Origin: Verticillium longisporum
Taxonomy: Eukaryota; Ascomycota; Sordariomycetes; Glomerellales; Plectosphaerellaceae
Direction: 5' to 3'
Assembly: GCA_019188255.1 (NCBI GenBank)
Contig: JAETXT010000004.1
Location: 5,270,001 to 5,334,000, forward strand
Length of the DNA stretch: 64,000 bases
Shown here: piece by piece, positions 43,860-57,895 of the stretch
Layout: every line of letters begins with the position of its first letter
How positions within the stretch are numbered: position 1 is the first letter of the stretch
Notes under the pieces: model-generated
What the model saw: the letters and a program-made list of their open reading frames with translations, nothing else
What the model was told of the DNA's origin: nothing
Database searches by the model: none
Program-made: the position numbers and the translations under genes

Positions 43860-44320
43860 TCACGAAATTTCCTTACGAGGCCGTCCCCGACGATATAAGT
43901 TAGTCTCTTTACCATCCTTCCTTATCTTCGTATAAGTCTGCTTCGCAATTTTGCTAGACCCCGCCGATATATTTACTTTTGCCCCGAACCTGGCCTCGAA
44001 CTTGCCTATTAAGTCGGGGGCGTTAATCTCGTGCTCAGGCATAAGAGTTGCCTTCTAACGAACTAAGTAGTGCACCTTGCCGTAGATGACTTCTTTGCTG
44101 ATTAGTTCGGTGATCTCCTACTCCCTATTAGCGGTTAAGTTAACCGGCTAGCCCTATTCAGGTCCAGCGGAAGTCCGTAGAGCCGACCGGCCCCTATAAT
44201 CGCTAATATCGACGTCTATATTAGCTATAACTTCATCTTTATCGGCCCTATCCATAGATAGGTTAATATTATTCTCGATGAGAATTAGAGCTAGGATAGT
44301 CGCTTTGCTTTTCCTTATAT
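43860..44320 (-). pseudogene. Decayed chromodomain/AT-hook-like protein fragment
   Basis: One minus-strand frame runs through four RIP-type stops. It contains ELISKEVIYGKVHYLVR followed by a stop where a Trp (TGG) would fit a chromodomain (KVHYLVKWK), then EHEINAPDLIGKFEARFG, the expected C-terminal helix region. A basic tail ends YRRGRPRKEIS, an AT-hook-like GRP core. Upstream is NNINLSMDRADKDEVIANID. It could come from a retroelement integrase tail or a chromatin protein; RIP damage prevents a decision. Confidence 0.45.
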
Positions 44321-46546
44321 TAGTACTACTAAATATAGTAACCTTTACTTAAATTAGGATAATATTCTAGGCTTTTAAAGTTAATAGGTTAAACTTAAGT
44401 ACGAAGCTCTAGATATACTAGTCTTTCTCTACTTAGATTAGGGGTTAAGATATAGAGCATTATATATAGGAGGGTTAGTTGAAAATACTAATAGACCTCC
44501 GTTAGTAGGCTAGCAGCTAGTCCCCTTTAAAATCGTAAATAGGATTACGTTATAAAGAGTATAGTTAGTAGGAGGGCGATTATTAGTCCTCGATACTATT
44601 AAGCTTAATCTTTATATAACGCTTATACTTAAGACGCTAATGCTTAAGTTACTATATTACTATAATAGGATAATATAAGGCTAGGGGATAAAGTCGCTAG
44701 GTCTATCGTAGCTACTATATAAAACATTCTATTAATCTATACTAAATAAGTATAAAAACTATATAATAAAGCGATATAATCTAACCTTAATAGTTTAGCT
44801 CTCCTAAGTTCTAGTTCGGAGGGAGTTTACTCTATTCTTATAGGAGCATATCTCTTCTAGTAAGGTTAATAGACCTAGCGGTAGCTTGAAGTCGTTCTAA
44901 AGGTCGGGACTCATCGGATAACTCGATATACCATTCGCTCATTTCTAGGCCGAATCTTAGTAAGAGCTTCGGTATTATACCTTCCGGTTTCTTAATCTCT
45001 AGTACTCGATTATATAATCTTTTAGCTTAGGATAGCTTAAAGCTCCTAGTAGAAGGGTCGTAGTTCTAGAACTTAAGACTTATTATTATAATAAATATAA
45101 GAATAGGAGAAAGTATAGGGAAACGGGTATATAGAGTAGAGACGAGAATATATCCCTTCGAAAAGGATATATAAACGGGTCTTATAGCCTGAACTTAGGA
45201 TATAGAGCAGATCTTACTTTTTCCGCTTTAGGGGATACCCTTTTTAGGAGATGACTATTAGTAATGCCTCGCACTTCGTATAACCGAGCTCTTTCATAAA
45301 AGACTAATCGACGATGACGTATCTTATATTACTTAGAAGGCTCGGGATTAGCTTAATATTGCCTAATTTAGTAGAAAGCTAGGTGTTGGAAGCGTCTCGG
45401 CGTAGACCTCTGAATTCCCCGATGATAGAGGTAGAGAAGTTACTAGAAGACTCTCTACCTATACTATCCTAAGAGAAAGCTTGCCCAAAGCCGTTCGGCC
45501 GTACCGTCCTTCCCTAGCGCTGCGGGCGTATCGTTTAAAGTCTCACCGCCGGTCTTTAGGGATCATATAGCTAATTTCCATCCCTATCCTACTAATATAG
45601 TGCGTAGCTCTAGACCTCCGAGTTATCGTAATACCGGCTACCGACTCGCGATGAAAATACTATTAGTGCCTGCTTAAGGGATATACCTACGAACTTTAGG
45701 CAAAGCCCCTAGCTACCGCCGTATAATGACCTAGTAGTTATTATAGTAGAATCGTTTGTTCGGGTATTATAACTCAGTTAATAATCGGTAAAATAGATTT
45801 CCATCTTAGGTCGTAGTATATGCTTTCCAAAATTGCCGCCCTAGCAAGTATATAATATTAATCCTTACCTGCTCGTTCTTTTACTAATTATTTATATTCC
45901 TTCTCCGCTGAGGAGCCCTTTTTAGGGGAAGCGGCAAACTTATAACTTTGAAATTCTCTTACAAACTCGTATCGTACCGGGCCGAGACAGGTGCTACACG
46001 AAAATAGACGAGTCAGCCCAAGGAGCTAATTACGGGGGCATTAGATTGCGATAGCCTAATAGTGGCCGATGCATCGTTATAGCCATGCTCGGCGGTAATT
46101 CGGCTCTATTCGTACCCTATAAAGTCAGTTCTATAATGGGCGTAGCAATATCAGGGGGCCGAGGGGGGCTAGGGATAGTCGAGGGTGTCTATCTAATGCT
46201 AGTGATAATGGGCGGGGCGAGATGAGGCCTCTAATGCTTTCGTGGCCGTAGCTGGGGCATAAAGGCGGGATACTCAACGACCCCGAACGTCCGTAATAGG
46301 CTTACCGACTTTCGAAAGATACGCCGGCTTCTCTCATACTTATGCGTAATTATCCCTTCGCAAGGCTCACTCTTGGGGAGCTGTAGGCGGGACCTAGTTC
46401 GTTGATCGTCTCATGGCCGCGAAGGAGATATAGTCGTTGGCGATGGTATGGCCCAGTATAGGGCTAATTTCACGCGTAATGCAGTGAGTCCGAGTTATTC
46501 GCAACTGTGCAGATGGAAAGTATCGTCATAGGTCTGCGAAAGGTTA
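44321..46546. repeat. Partly RIPed DNA, no gene recognised
   Basis: The RIP load is moderate, lighter than in the surrounding relics. Minus-strand frames near 45.95-46.40 kb look protein-like through several stops (for example a Pro-rich stretch with PPSMAITMHRPL) but no family was recognised. Confidence 0.4.
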
Positions 46547-46554
46547 GCTAGAAG

Positions 46555-46788
46555 CAGCGCTGCCGCTAAATCAATTCAATCAAATAATACAACCTAGTAA
46601 CGGCTAGGCAACGTCTTCCTATAGGCTTTATAGATATTGAAATGAGTTAAAAATATTTTTTCCATACTAAGTTCATCGAGTATAGGACTTTTTCTCTTAT
46701 AATCCTCGAAGTAGATGTTAAGGCTATTGCGTTAGCCTGCTATTATTATATTGCATTATTTGATTGAATTGATTCAGCGGCAGCGCTG
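46555..46788. mobile_element. hAT-type MITE
   Basis: A 234-bp element has terminal inverted repeats of about 37 bp beginning CAGCGCTGCCGC at both ends. The flanks form an 8-bp duplication, gctagaag (46547-46554) against gccagaag (46789-46796), differing by one C/T. Ends starting CAG and an 8-bp duplication are hAT features. It has no coding capacity. Confidence 0.8.
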
Positions 46789-46829
46789 GCCAGAAGGAAA
46801 GAATGCGATGGAGGCCCTGAAGACCAACG

Positions 46830-47063
46830 TTATATAGGAACCTCGAAAGGGTATTCGAGAGAAGAGGCCGTAATGGTGAATGTGGCAGAGACGGTAATGA
46901 GACGGTTAACTACGACCTTGTTCTGTGCCATAGCAGAAAAGGCCCAGAATTGGCACTTGTAGGAGGGAGTGTCGTTGATTTTATACGCGTTAGAAAAAGG
47001 TACGTATCTTGTAGAGCGACTAGGTGTGATTGGGGGGTGGCATGACCCACCCGCGACCGCCAT
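46830..47063 (-). CDS. Short hypothetical ORF fragment
   Basis: A 77-codon minus-strand ORF in a small normal-composition patch begins MAVAGGSCHPPITPS and has a beta-rich-looking end (NRLITVSATFTITASSLEYPF). No family was recognised. It is probably a gene fragment trapped between RIPed repeats. Confidence 0.2.
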   Translation of the reverse strand: MAVAGGSCHPPITPSRSTRYVPFSNAYKINDTPSYKCQFWAFSAMAQNKVVVNRLITVSATFTITASSLEYPFEVPI

Positions 47064-47120
47064 TTCCTGAGGAGGAAGACGACCTAGGGAGTGGGCGTCT
47101 TACGTAGAATGAAATTGCGA

Positions 47121-47668
47121 TATTAAGCATAATATATTAAGTTCCTTAAGAATATTATCAAACTCCTATTATATCTTTTTAGCACTCTCTAGCTCTATTA
47201 TAAAGCTATTTCTATAATCTAAGGAGCTTATTATTTTTAATCTATTAAAGCTCTATTATAGAGTAATTAACTATTCTATAGAGCTTCGATTATCGGATTA
47301 ATAATTAATAATATAGCCTAAATAGTAAACTTAAATATAAGAGTCCTAAGATATTTAAAGTAGATAGTACTCCTATAAATTATATAATAGGGGATTTTCC
47401 TATTCCTAAGCTCTTATAAGAGTCCTAAAGTACTTAAAGTAAATAATACTACTATAATTACTTATAAAATATAATTAATAAGCTTATATATAACGAATTA
47501 CTATCTATAGGATTAATTTTAGCTTCTCTAGCTCTATACTCTATTATATTAAATATAATATTAATTAATATTAAAAGAGCTTTACTATTTCTATAAACCC
47601 TAATTTATTACTTTAGCTATATTTAAGAGCTCTAAATAAGTAAAGTTAATAATATAAGATTTATAAAT
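47121..47668 (-). repeat. RIPed copia fragment with truncated LTR
   Basis: This matches the leader/gag side of the relic near 20.16-20.65 kb, then about 100 bp of LTR from 47569, where it breaks off. The hairpin pair of the leader is present (TAAGAG...CTCTTA type stems are degraded). Confidence 0.7.
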
Positions 47669-48371
47669 ATTAGTCTAGGTTCTAGGTAACGATTAAAGGT
47701 AATATTATCTTAATAGAAAAAGGGATCGTAGAGAGATAAATTAATAAAGGAATATAAGAGGAAGGGAGAGATAGAAGTTGTTATATCTCGAGAAGGAAGC
47801 ATTAGAGGAAGGAATAAATTAAAGATCTTAATAGCCTTGATTTTAAGCTATAGAATAGTATATTTTTCGATAAGAATAGAGATAGGCGTTTTCGGATTAA
47901 ATTAATATAAATGCTCGGATTAACCCTAAGGGAAGTAGGGCCTATCTAGAAGAGTATCCATTTATAATAATTAAGGGTATTAAAATTAAATAGGAAATAC
48001 TATATAATAGGAATTAATAATTTTATTTAAAAATATAAAGGTATATTATTATTATAAAAACCCTAAAAAGTAGGGTAGGGGGATTGCTCTATATTTAATA
48101 GATTAACTCTTAGGGACTAAGTATAGATTAGACGCTTAGACTACCTCTAGATCTATAGGGAAGTAGAGTTAGTTCTATTCTAGCTTATAAACTAAGCTAA
48201 TAAGAGATAAAAGAAATTAAATAGTTATTATTATTGAATAATTCTATAGAATCGTATAAAGGTTATACTATTATATAGCTCTGCTTTTTCTCTTTCTAAT
48301 AATATAGATATTAATATAGTTTAGCTTTTATTTTAGCTACTAGAAGGGTTATAAGACCCTATCTCCTATAG
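47669..48371 (+). repeat. RIPed second copy of the LTR-like region at 22443-23141
   Basis: It is collinear with 22443-23141 with different RIP mutations, ending in the same GGGTTATAAGACCCTATCTCC. This supports a dispersed repeat family. Confidence 0.7.
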
Positions 48372-48992
48372 GACTTACTATTATAGTAATTATAGGGGCT
48401 ATAAATTATATATTTATAGGAGTAGTAAATCCTAGACCTAGTAATCTATAGATTAGATAGGTAGTAGTAAATTAGAGAGAGAGTATTAATAAGTATTATA
48501 AGCCTTTTATTATTAACCCTACCTATTTAGAGCTCTTAGGTATTATTAAAGTAATAAATTAAGGTTTACGTAAATAGTAAAGCCCTTTTAATACCTTTAT
48601 TATATTATTAAGTTTTCCTAAAATCTATAAAGCTTTCTTAATTTAATTAATATATTCATAAGGTAAATCTATAATAATTAAATAATAGAATAGCTCTTAA
48701 TTTAAAGCGCTTATTAAATAATTAATCTTTATATTATTAAACTATCCTAATTTATTTACTTTTATAATAAGCTTCTTAAACTCTAATATAAATTATAAAA
48801 ATAATATTCCTTCGCCCTATTAGAGTATTTATAATCTCGTAGCTATTTAGAAGGCTTTATTAAGATCGAAGTAATTCTAATTAAAGTATTATATAAACCT
48901 TTTAAATATAAAGCTTCTATTAAGCCCTTTTTAAATATTGAATATAGTAATTATTTATTAAGGAGATTAATCTAAATAACTATTAATAAAAT
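48372..48992 (+). repeat. Diverged copia LTR (plus) and RIPed flank
   Basis: 48372-48597 resembles the copia LTR in the plus orientation (AGTAATTATAGGGGC near the start, AAAGCCCTTTTAATA at the end) but is shorter and more diverged. 48598-48992 is RIPed DNA with nothing recognisable. Confidence 0.5.
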
Positions 48993-51900
48993 TATTAAGA
49001 GGGCTTTACTATTTATATAAACCCCGATTCATTACTTTAGCTATGCCTAAGAGCTCTAAATAGGTAGAGTTAGTAATATAAGACTTATATTAATTATTAA
49101 TACTATCTCTCTAATTCACTACTACCTCTATAAATCAGTTATACCTATCTAATTTATAGATTACGTAAGCCGTAAATTACGTACTCCTAGGAGCAGTGAA
49201 TCCTAGCCCCTAGTAACTACTATATCAATGAATCCTATATAGTAATTACTAACCTAGGTAATCCCCTAATATTAGTTTAATATTAGCTATCTTTTCTTTA
49301 TAGATAGGATTACCTAAGGGACTAATATCGGGCTCTATTACCTAGGTTAATAGCTACTCTAATATACTTATAATCCTCTAGTATCTAGCGTATTAGATCT
49401 ATTATCCTAATCTATAAAATGAATAAATAAATAAGTAAATAAGTAATAATAGGAGAATAATAGATAGAATAAGGAAAAACGTAGCTTAATATTACTATTC
49501 CTATAAGCGCTAAATCCCTAGTCCTTAGCGCTATAGATTAATTAAACTAGCTATTAAATAGCTCTCTAAGGAAACGAATTAAATTATAATTAAATAATAG
49601 GAATAGGCTTTTAAACCCTTTAATAAAGGAAATAAATAGTAATTAAATAGTATAATAGCTAATTAAATAGCGCTCTTATAATAGCTAGATATAGGCTCCT
49701 AAAGTCTCTAAATTGCTAGTATACTAATAGAGGGTAGAAGAATAATTATTATTACCCCTTTTATTAGCTTTCTCGATAGGAATAATAGAATTAAACTACC
49801 TTTAATAGGAATAATAGAATTAAACTATTTAAATAGAATTAATAGATCCTATTAAGCTAGCTTAGTAAATACTATACTCTATAGATCTATATATCTAATT
49901 AATAAATTATAATAATTCTATTCCTTTTACTTTTCCTTTCCCTATAATAATTCTTTATTTTAAGATTAATTAGCTTAATCTACTATTTTAGAGCTTCGAC
50001 GATTAATAAATCCCCCTTTTTATTATTCTCTTTCTCCTTCTCTTTCTTTCTCTCTCTCTCTTAATAATACCTCCTAAATATAAAGCCCCTACGCCTATTA
50101 CCCCTTCTATTAAGAGAGTAGCTAAGTATAAGAATATAGTTAATATTAATTATAGGAGCTATTAATCCTAGTATATAGTATATATATATAGTAATATTTA
50201 TAAGGTCCCCTATTTAAAGTACTTAAAGTCTTATTTTATTAATAAGTAAATTAAAATTAGCGCTAATAATATATACTATAATTTAGAGCCTAAGGGCTCC
50301 TATTACTATAAATATACCTCTAGGTACTCTTATAAATTAATATAAGCTTCTACGATCTCTATTTCTAATATCTATAGCTCTAATAATTATTATCTATAAT
50401 CTAATTAGGGCGTTTAAGCTTATTATAAAGTTTTTAGCCGCTTAGGATAAGAATAATAAACTAATAAGCTCTCTTCTCTATTATTTCCTTAATTATCTAA
50501 TTATATAATTAATTAATAAAGGATATAGGATATAGAGAAGTAATATATTATCGTAAAAGGTATATTAATAATCGCTAAGGAGGAGGAGGCGAAGGGGGGT
50601 AACGACCCTAATAAGGACCTTAATAGTCTTTATAATACTAACTATAAGGCGGCTAAGCGGGCTATAGCTCTATAGCTCTTTAACTACCTCTAGTAAGACT
50701 CGCTAGAATAATTAAACTCGGATTCTTCGGATTCCGAGGCTTAGTCCGCTTTATAGAATAGTTATTTTACTATTTTACTAATTATAGGGTCATCGTTTTT
50801 ACTTCTAGGGTACTCGTTTTTAAGCTTTACTATATTTTTACTAATATTAATTACTTTTACCTTTTAATTATTCTTTTCTTAACGTTTAATTTATCTTTTA
50901 ATCTTAATTATAATTTCGTTAAAGCTTATTAGTATTTCTAATATTTAGTTTAATACTGTTTTAATTATTAAATTTATAGGGTTATCGCTTCTAGCGATCT
51001 AATAAATTTTATTAACTTTATATTCTTTATAGCTTTATTATAATATTATAAGATCTATTATTAAGCGTTTCTCTATTATTATATTTAATTAAATTAAATA
51101 TTAATAGAGCGAATAGCTATTAATATAGATAATTATCTATAAGAGTAGTAGTTCTAAGTATTTATAGATCTCTTAGAGTATCTATTTAAGGATATAAACT
51201 ATATTAAAGCTATTAACTATATTATAGATTTCGCTAGCTAGAATTAAATATATAATTTATTTATATTTAATAGATTATTAATAAAGGATATTACTATATA
51301 CTATAAAGGTATTCTCCTAATTATAGAAACGTTTATTATTAAAGAGGATAATAAATCCGATATATAAACTTAGGTCTTTATTATTAATAAAGGAGCTATT
51401 AATAAATATATAAAGTTAGGCTATTAAGAGATCTAAGTATATATAATTTAGGCTATAGCCTATATTAGTAATCTACTATTATATATATTTATTAAGCTAT
51501 TTAAAGTTATTCTCTTATAGGTTCTTAGCTTAAGCTATAATAGAGAAATCGAAGGCTATTTCTAATTAATAAATTAAAGTAATATAAATATTATAAGCTC
51601 TTTAAATAATATATTCCTATTCTAAGCTCGCTATCCCTAGGGTTATTAGCTCTAGGTAATTACTTTAGCTTTTCTATTAAATCGTAAGATCTTTAGTTCT
51701 AATTTTAATAATATAGCTATTAAAGACGCTATTAGATCCTATATTAAGGATAGAAGTAGGCTTTACCTAGAAGCTAGCGCTTTCGAGCTCTATTTATTCC
51801 TTTTATATAAATATAGGCTCTCTAAGGTTAAGGGTATCGTTAATCTATATTCTAATTAGTCTAAAGCTCTCTCTAGCTCTAATTAGAAGTAAATATAGAT

Positions 51901-54900
51901 TATAGCCTATTAGAATAGCGTTTAAGTGCTCTCTATAATAGTATTAATAGGTTATAAACTAATAGAGACTTAATTCTATAATATTATAGAGCGGCTTTAT
52001 AATATTAAAGATAATTCTATTAAAGTATTTATATTATAGCTCCTTAGGAATATATAGGAGAACGTTATATAATAGATCTATAGTATTCTAGGTATAGGCT
52101 TAATAAATATTATAGAGTATTAATTAATAGCTATATTATTATAGTATTAGGGTAATCGCTAGGATTAATCGTTAGCTATAGTATATAATCGTAAGCGATT
52201 ACGTTAATAGGGTTATCTTCTCCTAATTACTACATCTTTAAATACTAATCTTAATTTCTTATATAGGGCTTAAGGGAGGCCTTTTACCTCTCTTATAAGC
52301 TAGTATCTAAAGATCTTAGTACTAGGAAACGTAGATCTCCTAGTTAATATAATTACTCTAGCTATTAGGAGTAAGTCGATTTCCTCTTAATTAGACTATT
52401 TAAATAGCTTCCTAGGGGTCGTTATTCTACTTTTATTATATAGTTAAATAGCTAAGTTATACCCCTATTATTCCCTTTTAATAATAAATTAGCGCTCGAT
52501 CTATAAAGTCCTAATTATATTATTCTTATAATCTATAAAAGCTGCTTATAATAGATTTATAGTATCTATTAACTTCCTAGGTCTCCTATATCGTTATAAT
52601 AGAATTAGCTCTAAATACTTTAATAGTTCTAGGGTTTCTAGAGTTCGAATTACTATTATCTCCTTAATCTATTAATCTAGCGATCTATTATATAGCTTAA
52701 TATATATTCCTCTAAACTCTATTAAGCTATTAACTATTTCTATTATAATTACTATATTAGAAATTAATATAATTTTATAGGGATTAATCTATTTCTCTTA
52801 CTCTTAGAATATAAGAATATTACTTCCTAGCTCTAATAATCTTAATAATAATTATTTAGCATTTAATCTATTCTAAGTATTAAGAGTATTATTAACCTTC
52901 TACTTAGCGATTATTCGCTAAAGTTCTACTATCGTTTTATTAATTACTTTAATATACTATACCTAGATCGTATTAAGTACTAAGTTAATAATAATCCTAG
53001 GTATTACTCTAAATATAAATAATATAGATATTAATCTATTAAGTCTAGTAATATCGTTTACTGCCTTTACTATTCCCTAAAATAGCAATTCTAGGCTCGT
53101 ATTATAAGATTCTACCTTTAAGATCTTATACGCTCTATAAATTAGCTTATAATAGCTCTTAACCTTACTAATTAACTAATAGGCCTCTATTAGGATCTAA
53201 TAGTAGGTTATACCTAGGAGGTATACTTTTATTTTAAATTCTATAAAAGTAAAGTTTATTCTAGTATTAATAGTTATAATATCTAGAGGCCTAAGATAAA
53301 TATCTAATTAATACTTCTTAAGGGCTTCCTATATTATATAAGCTATAAAATTAGGAATAAAAGTTATAGACTAGAATCCTATACTTATATCGATTATATA
53401 AAGAATAGGCTTTCTATCTAAATATATAATATCGATTAAAATCTTATAATTAAAGTTAATATCTAATTTTAAAGTAAACTTAAAGTATTATAGAGACTTC
53501 CCTTTAACCTAATAATAGTAATAGAAGCGGTTTATTAGCTCTAGAGTATCCTAATTTATATTATAATCTACTCTCTAGAATAGGTTCTATAGCTTTTCTA
53601 TAAATAGATAACTGAATTATTTATAAATATATTAAAGCTCTACTTCTATTAGAAATGCTATTCTATTATTCTCTATCTTTATTATATATATAATCCTAGA
53701 GCTAGTATAAATCTTTATATCTAAGAAGAACTATAAATAGCTCTATTTACGAAAAATAGATATACGCTCTTAGATCTCTTTAATACGCTTTATTAGCTTA
53801 TTATATATATTATCTAAATAGATTCTAAGATCGTTTATATCCTTAATATAAAATAGGAATAGGGGATTTATTAAGATAATATAGAATATAATTTTCCTAA
53901 TTAGTATTAGAATAGTAATCTCCTTTATTATAGATATAGAGTTTCCTGTTCTAAATTTTATTCTAGCCCCTATTCCCTATTTATTAACTATTAAGCTTAA
54001 TATTAAGGCTATTAAGGCCTTTATTTATAAAGCTCCTATTATAGAAATTAATACTATACTTATATTAGGGATAATACTATATTAAATAGAAGTACTATTA
54101 ATCTAATACTAAGTAAAGAGCTATTCTATTAGAACTATTATTTTAATTTTCGGGCTATTCCCTCTAATTCTATATTAGAATAACTTATTTACTAGGAAGT
54201 ATATAATATAAGTATTTATTAATTCGCTCTCGGGATTAGATCTATAAATATCGTCTATTCTTAGCTTATCGGAAATAGGATTATCTAATTCTAAGCTCTT
54301 AATAAGTTCTATTATTATTAAAAACTAATAATATCCTTTCTATTAATCCTTACATACTTCCTATATATATTTCTATTACTCTTTTAAGTATTATTATTTA
54401 TTAGGAGAATACTTTATTAATCTATAATTTAGTTTAGAATATATTTAATATTTATAAATTCTAAATAATTAACGATTATTAATTCTATATATTAACTATT
54501 CTCTATAATCTCCCTTTCTATTAGCTTAGTAATATCCGCTCCTATAATATCTATTAATATAGAAGTACTTAAATATTCTAATATTCTCTTCTATTTTTAA
54601 TATACTCTTAAGCTATAACGTATAGATAATATATTAAAAGATCGTTCTAGCTTTATTAATATAATCTTTAGCTCTAAGATACTTTAAACCGCCCTTAGAG
54701 TATTTATATAGAGATAAATCTCTTCCCTAAATATAGGGCTAAGTATTCTCTAATATTATTAAAGCCTATTTAAAAGGATCTAGAGAACTTCTTTTTATAG
54801 CTTTCCTATATTATTAGCTTCTATTATTATAGAATAGAATATTATTAAGCTCTAGTCTATATAATACTATATTCTATTAATCTCTAAATCGAATTATTAT

Positions 54901-56533
54901 TTAATCGCTAAATATATTTAATAGAGTCCTATATTCTAGTTTATATATTCTAGGAAGAAAGTTTATATATATTTTAAAAGTATATTTAGGAAGAATATAT
55001 AGAGCTATATATAGCGGATTTATAATAGTTTATAAACGTTTATGATATATATTTTATTATTAAGGATATTATAGATCTCCTTAGAATAATTACTCTCTTT
55101 ATTCTAAGGTAATATAAATTATTTAATTATAGCTCTATTAATTAATAAATTTACTAATTTATATAATAATAGAGTATAATATTAAGCTAGTAAATTCTAA
55201 ATAATATTTAAAAATAAAGTCTTATTTCTTTTTAATTAAAGTATAATATCTTATTAATTAGATTACTTATTCTATTAATTAGATAACCCCCCTAGAATTA
55301 GGGGCTATTAAGGATCTATCCTCCCTATTTATAGTTTTCGGATTTAGGATAGCTAAACGTTCCTTATAAATTACTATTCATCGTCCGATTAATCTCGCTA
55401 TTCCTCTACTCTTTAGAATATTAAATCCTAATTAATATTAATCGATTCTATTATATTAAATATCTCTTTTTATAAAAGTATTAAAATTAATCTCTTTAAC
55501 GTTTTAATATTTATTATTCCTAGAAGAGGGATCCTATATTCTATTAGATATACCTTTAATACTTAAATAATTATTAAATTATAGGAGTTAAAGTCCTCTT
55601 TAGTCTAGCTTTAGAAGTCTTTAATAAATACTTCTAAGAGGTAAACTCCCTTTATAGTCCTATATATACTTATTATTTTAAGGATCTAAGTACTCTTAAG
55701 ACCTATAGATACTAAATCTAATAATCTAAGGAACTATAATTCTATTCTATTAATAATAAAATCGATATTAAGACCCTTCTTAATTTTCTATATTAAATAT
55801 AATATTCCGAGTTCCTCTAAAATATTATCGAACTCCTATTATATCTTTTTAATATTCTCTAGCTCTATTATAGAGCTATTATTATAATCCGAAGAGCTTA
55901 TTATCGTTAATTTTATTAAAGCTCTATTATAGCTAATTAATTATTCTATAGAGCTTCGTTTATTAAGGTTAATAGCTAATAATATAGCTTAAGTAGTAAT
56001 CTTAAGTATAGGAGTCTTAAGATACTCGAAGTAGATAGTACTCCTATAGATTATATAATAGAGGATTTCTCTATTATTAAGCTCTTATAAGAGTCCTAAA
56101 ATACTTAAAGTAAACGGTGCTCTTACGATTACTTATAAAACGTAATCGATAAGCTTATATATAGTAAATTTACTATTTATAGGATCGATCTTAACTTCTC
56201 TAACTCTAGCTATTCTATATTATATTAAATATAATACTAATAAGTATTAAGAGGGCTTTATTATTTATATAAACCCTAATTTATTATTTTAATTATACTT
56301 AAGAGCTCTAAATAGATAGAATAGGTAATATAAGACTTATAATAATTATTAATATTATCTCTCTAAATTACTATTATTTATATAAATTAGATATACCTAT
56401 TTAATTTACCGATTATATAAGCTATAAATTACGTACTCCTAAGAGCTATAAATCCTAGCTCTAGTAATTACTATATCGGTAAATCCTATATAGTAATTAT
56501 TAACCTAAGTAATCCCCTAATATTAGTTTAATA
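48993..56533 (-). mobile_element. Second full-length RIPed copia relic
   Basis: About 7.54 kb, with reverse-oriented RIPed LTRs at 48993-49282 and 56245-56533. It is collinear throughout with the relic at 6561-20909 and is not interrupted where that one carries the gypsy element. It includes the segment of about 1 kb missing from the young copy. A small tandem duplication of about 30 bp (GGAATAATAGAATTAAAC twice) lies near 49.79-49.83 kb. Confidence 0.85.
50067..50744 (+). pseudogene. RIPed antisense gene of the second copia relic
   Basis: This is the equivalent of 7611-8288, again exactly 678 nt from the start-codon position (ATG mutated to ATA) to the stop after SDSSDSEA-like codons. The equal length means no net frame-changing indel between two independently mutated copies. 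The upstream CT-rich tract (about 50.03-50.06 kb) is conserved. Confidence 0.6.
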
Positions 56534-57895
56534 TTAACGTTTATTACTCTTAGAAGAGGGATCCTATACTCTATTAGATATATCTTTAATATTCGAATAA
56601 TTATAGAATTATAAAAATCGAAATCCTCTTTAATCTAGCTTTAGAAATCCTTAATAAATATTTCTAGGAAGTAAACTCCTTTTATAATTCTATATATACT
56701 TATTATTTTAAGGATCTAAATACTCTTAAGCTCTATAGATATTAATTCTAGTAATCTAGGGAACTATAATTCTACTCTATTAATAATAAAGTTAATATTA
56801 AGACCCTTCCTAACCTTCTATATTAAGTATAATATACTAAATTCCTTTAGAATACTATTAAACTCCTATTATATCTTTTTAATACTCTCTAGCTCTATTA
56901 TAGAGCTATATCTATAATCTAAGGAGTTTATTATTATTATTCTATTAAAGCTCTATTATAGTTAATTAACTATTACGTATAGAAGTAGCTACGGCTCTAG
57001 TATAGCTGGTAATAGAGTCGGGTCTTAGGGACCAGGCAGGCGTCACGCTAGGAACACACAACAGAAGCTATATAGCTATTCTATAGGTATAAGATAGATG
57101 AATTCCACTATCTGGGTAGATAGGCCATATAGGCTTATATAGATCCTGGTGGGCACGGGCCTACAGGTCAGGCCACGTGCCTAAGGCAGTTAGGCCTTAG
57201 GCCAGGCCTCAGGCCTCAGGCAGGGCCACAGGCCAGGCCACGTGCTAGGCCACAGGCGGCCTTAAGGCACGGCCACAGGGCAGGCCCTTCCATTCCATTC
57301 CATTCATATTATTAACTATTCTATAGAGCTTTATTTATTAAATTAATAATTAATAATATAGCCTAGGTAGTAATCTTAAATATAGGAGTCCTAAGATACT
57401 TAAAATAGATAGTACTCCTATAGATTATATAATAGGTAATTTCCCTATTATTAAGCTCTTATAAGAATCCTAAAATACTTAAAGTAAAATAGTACTCTTA
57501 CGATTACTTATAAAGTATAATCGATAAGCTTATATATAGCGAATTTACTATTTATAGGATCGATCTTAACTTCTCTAGCTCTAGCTATTCTATATTATAT
57601 TAAATATAATATTAATTAATATTAAGAGGGCTTTATTATTTATATAAACCCTAATTTATTACTTTAGCTATACTTAAGAGCTCTAAATAAATAGGATTAG
57701 TAATATAAGATTTATATTAATTATTAATACTATCTCTCTAATTTATTACTATTTCTATATATCTAATTTATAGATTATATAAACTATAAACTATATACTT
57801 TTAGGAGTAGTAAATCCTAGCCCTTAGTAATTACTATATTAGTAAATCCTATATAGTAATTACTAATCTAGGTAATCCCCTAATATTAGTTTAAT
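56534..57895 (-). repeat. Partial RIPed copia copy (leader side plus LTR)
   Basis: It follows the previous relic directly and matches its region near 55.5-56.5 kb. It ends with an LTR at 57620-57895 and is split by the SINE-like insert at 56975-57310. Confidence 0.75.
56975..57310 (+). mobile_element. SINE-like insertion
   Basis: A 336-bp, GC-rich, non-RIPed block is flanked by a perfect 10-bp duplication attaactatt (56965-56974 and 57311-57320). It ends in a short simple-repeat tail (three CATTC units) and has a possible pol III A box, TAGTATAGCTGG, at 56998-57009. A clear B box was not found. The middle is rich in AGGCC/GGCCA words. These features fit a tRNA-related SINE; there is no coding capacity. 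Confidence 0.6.
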
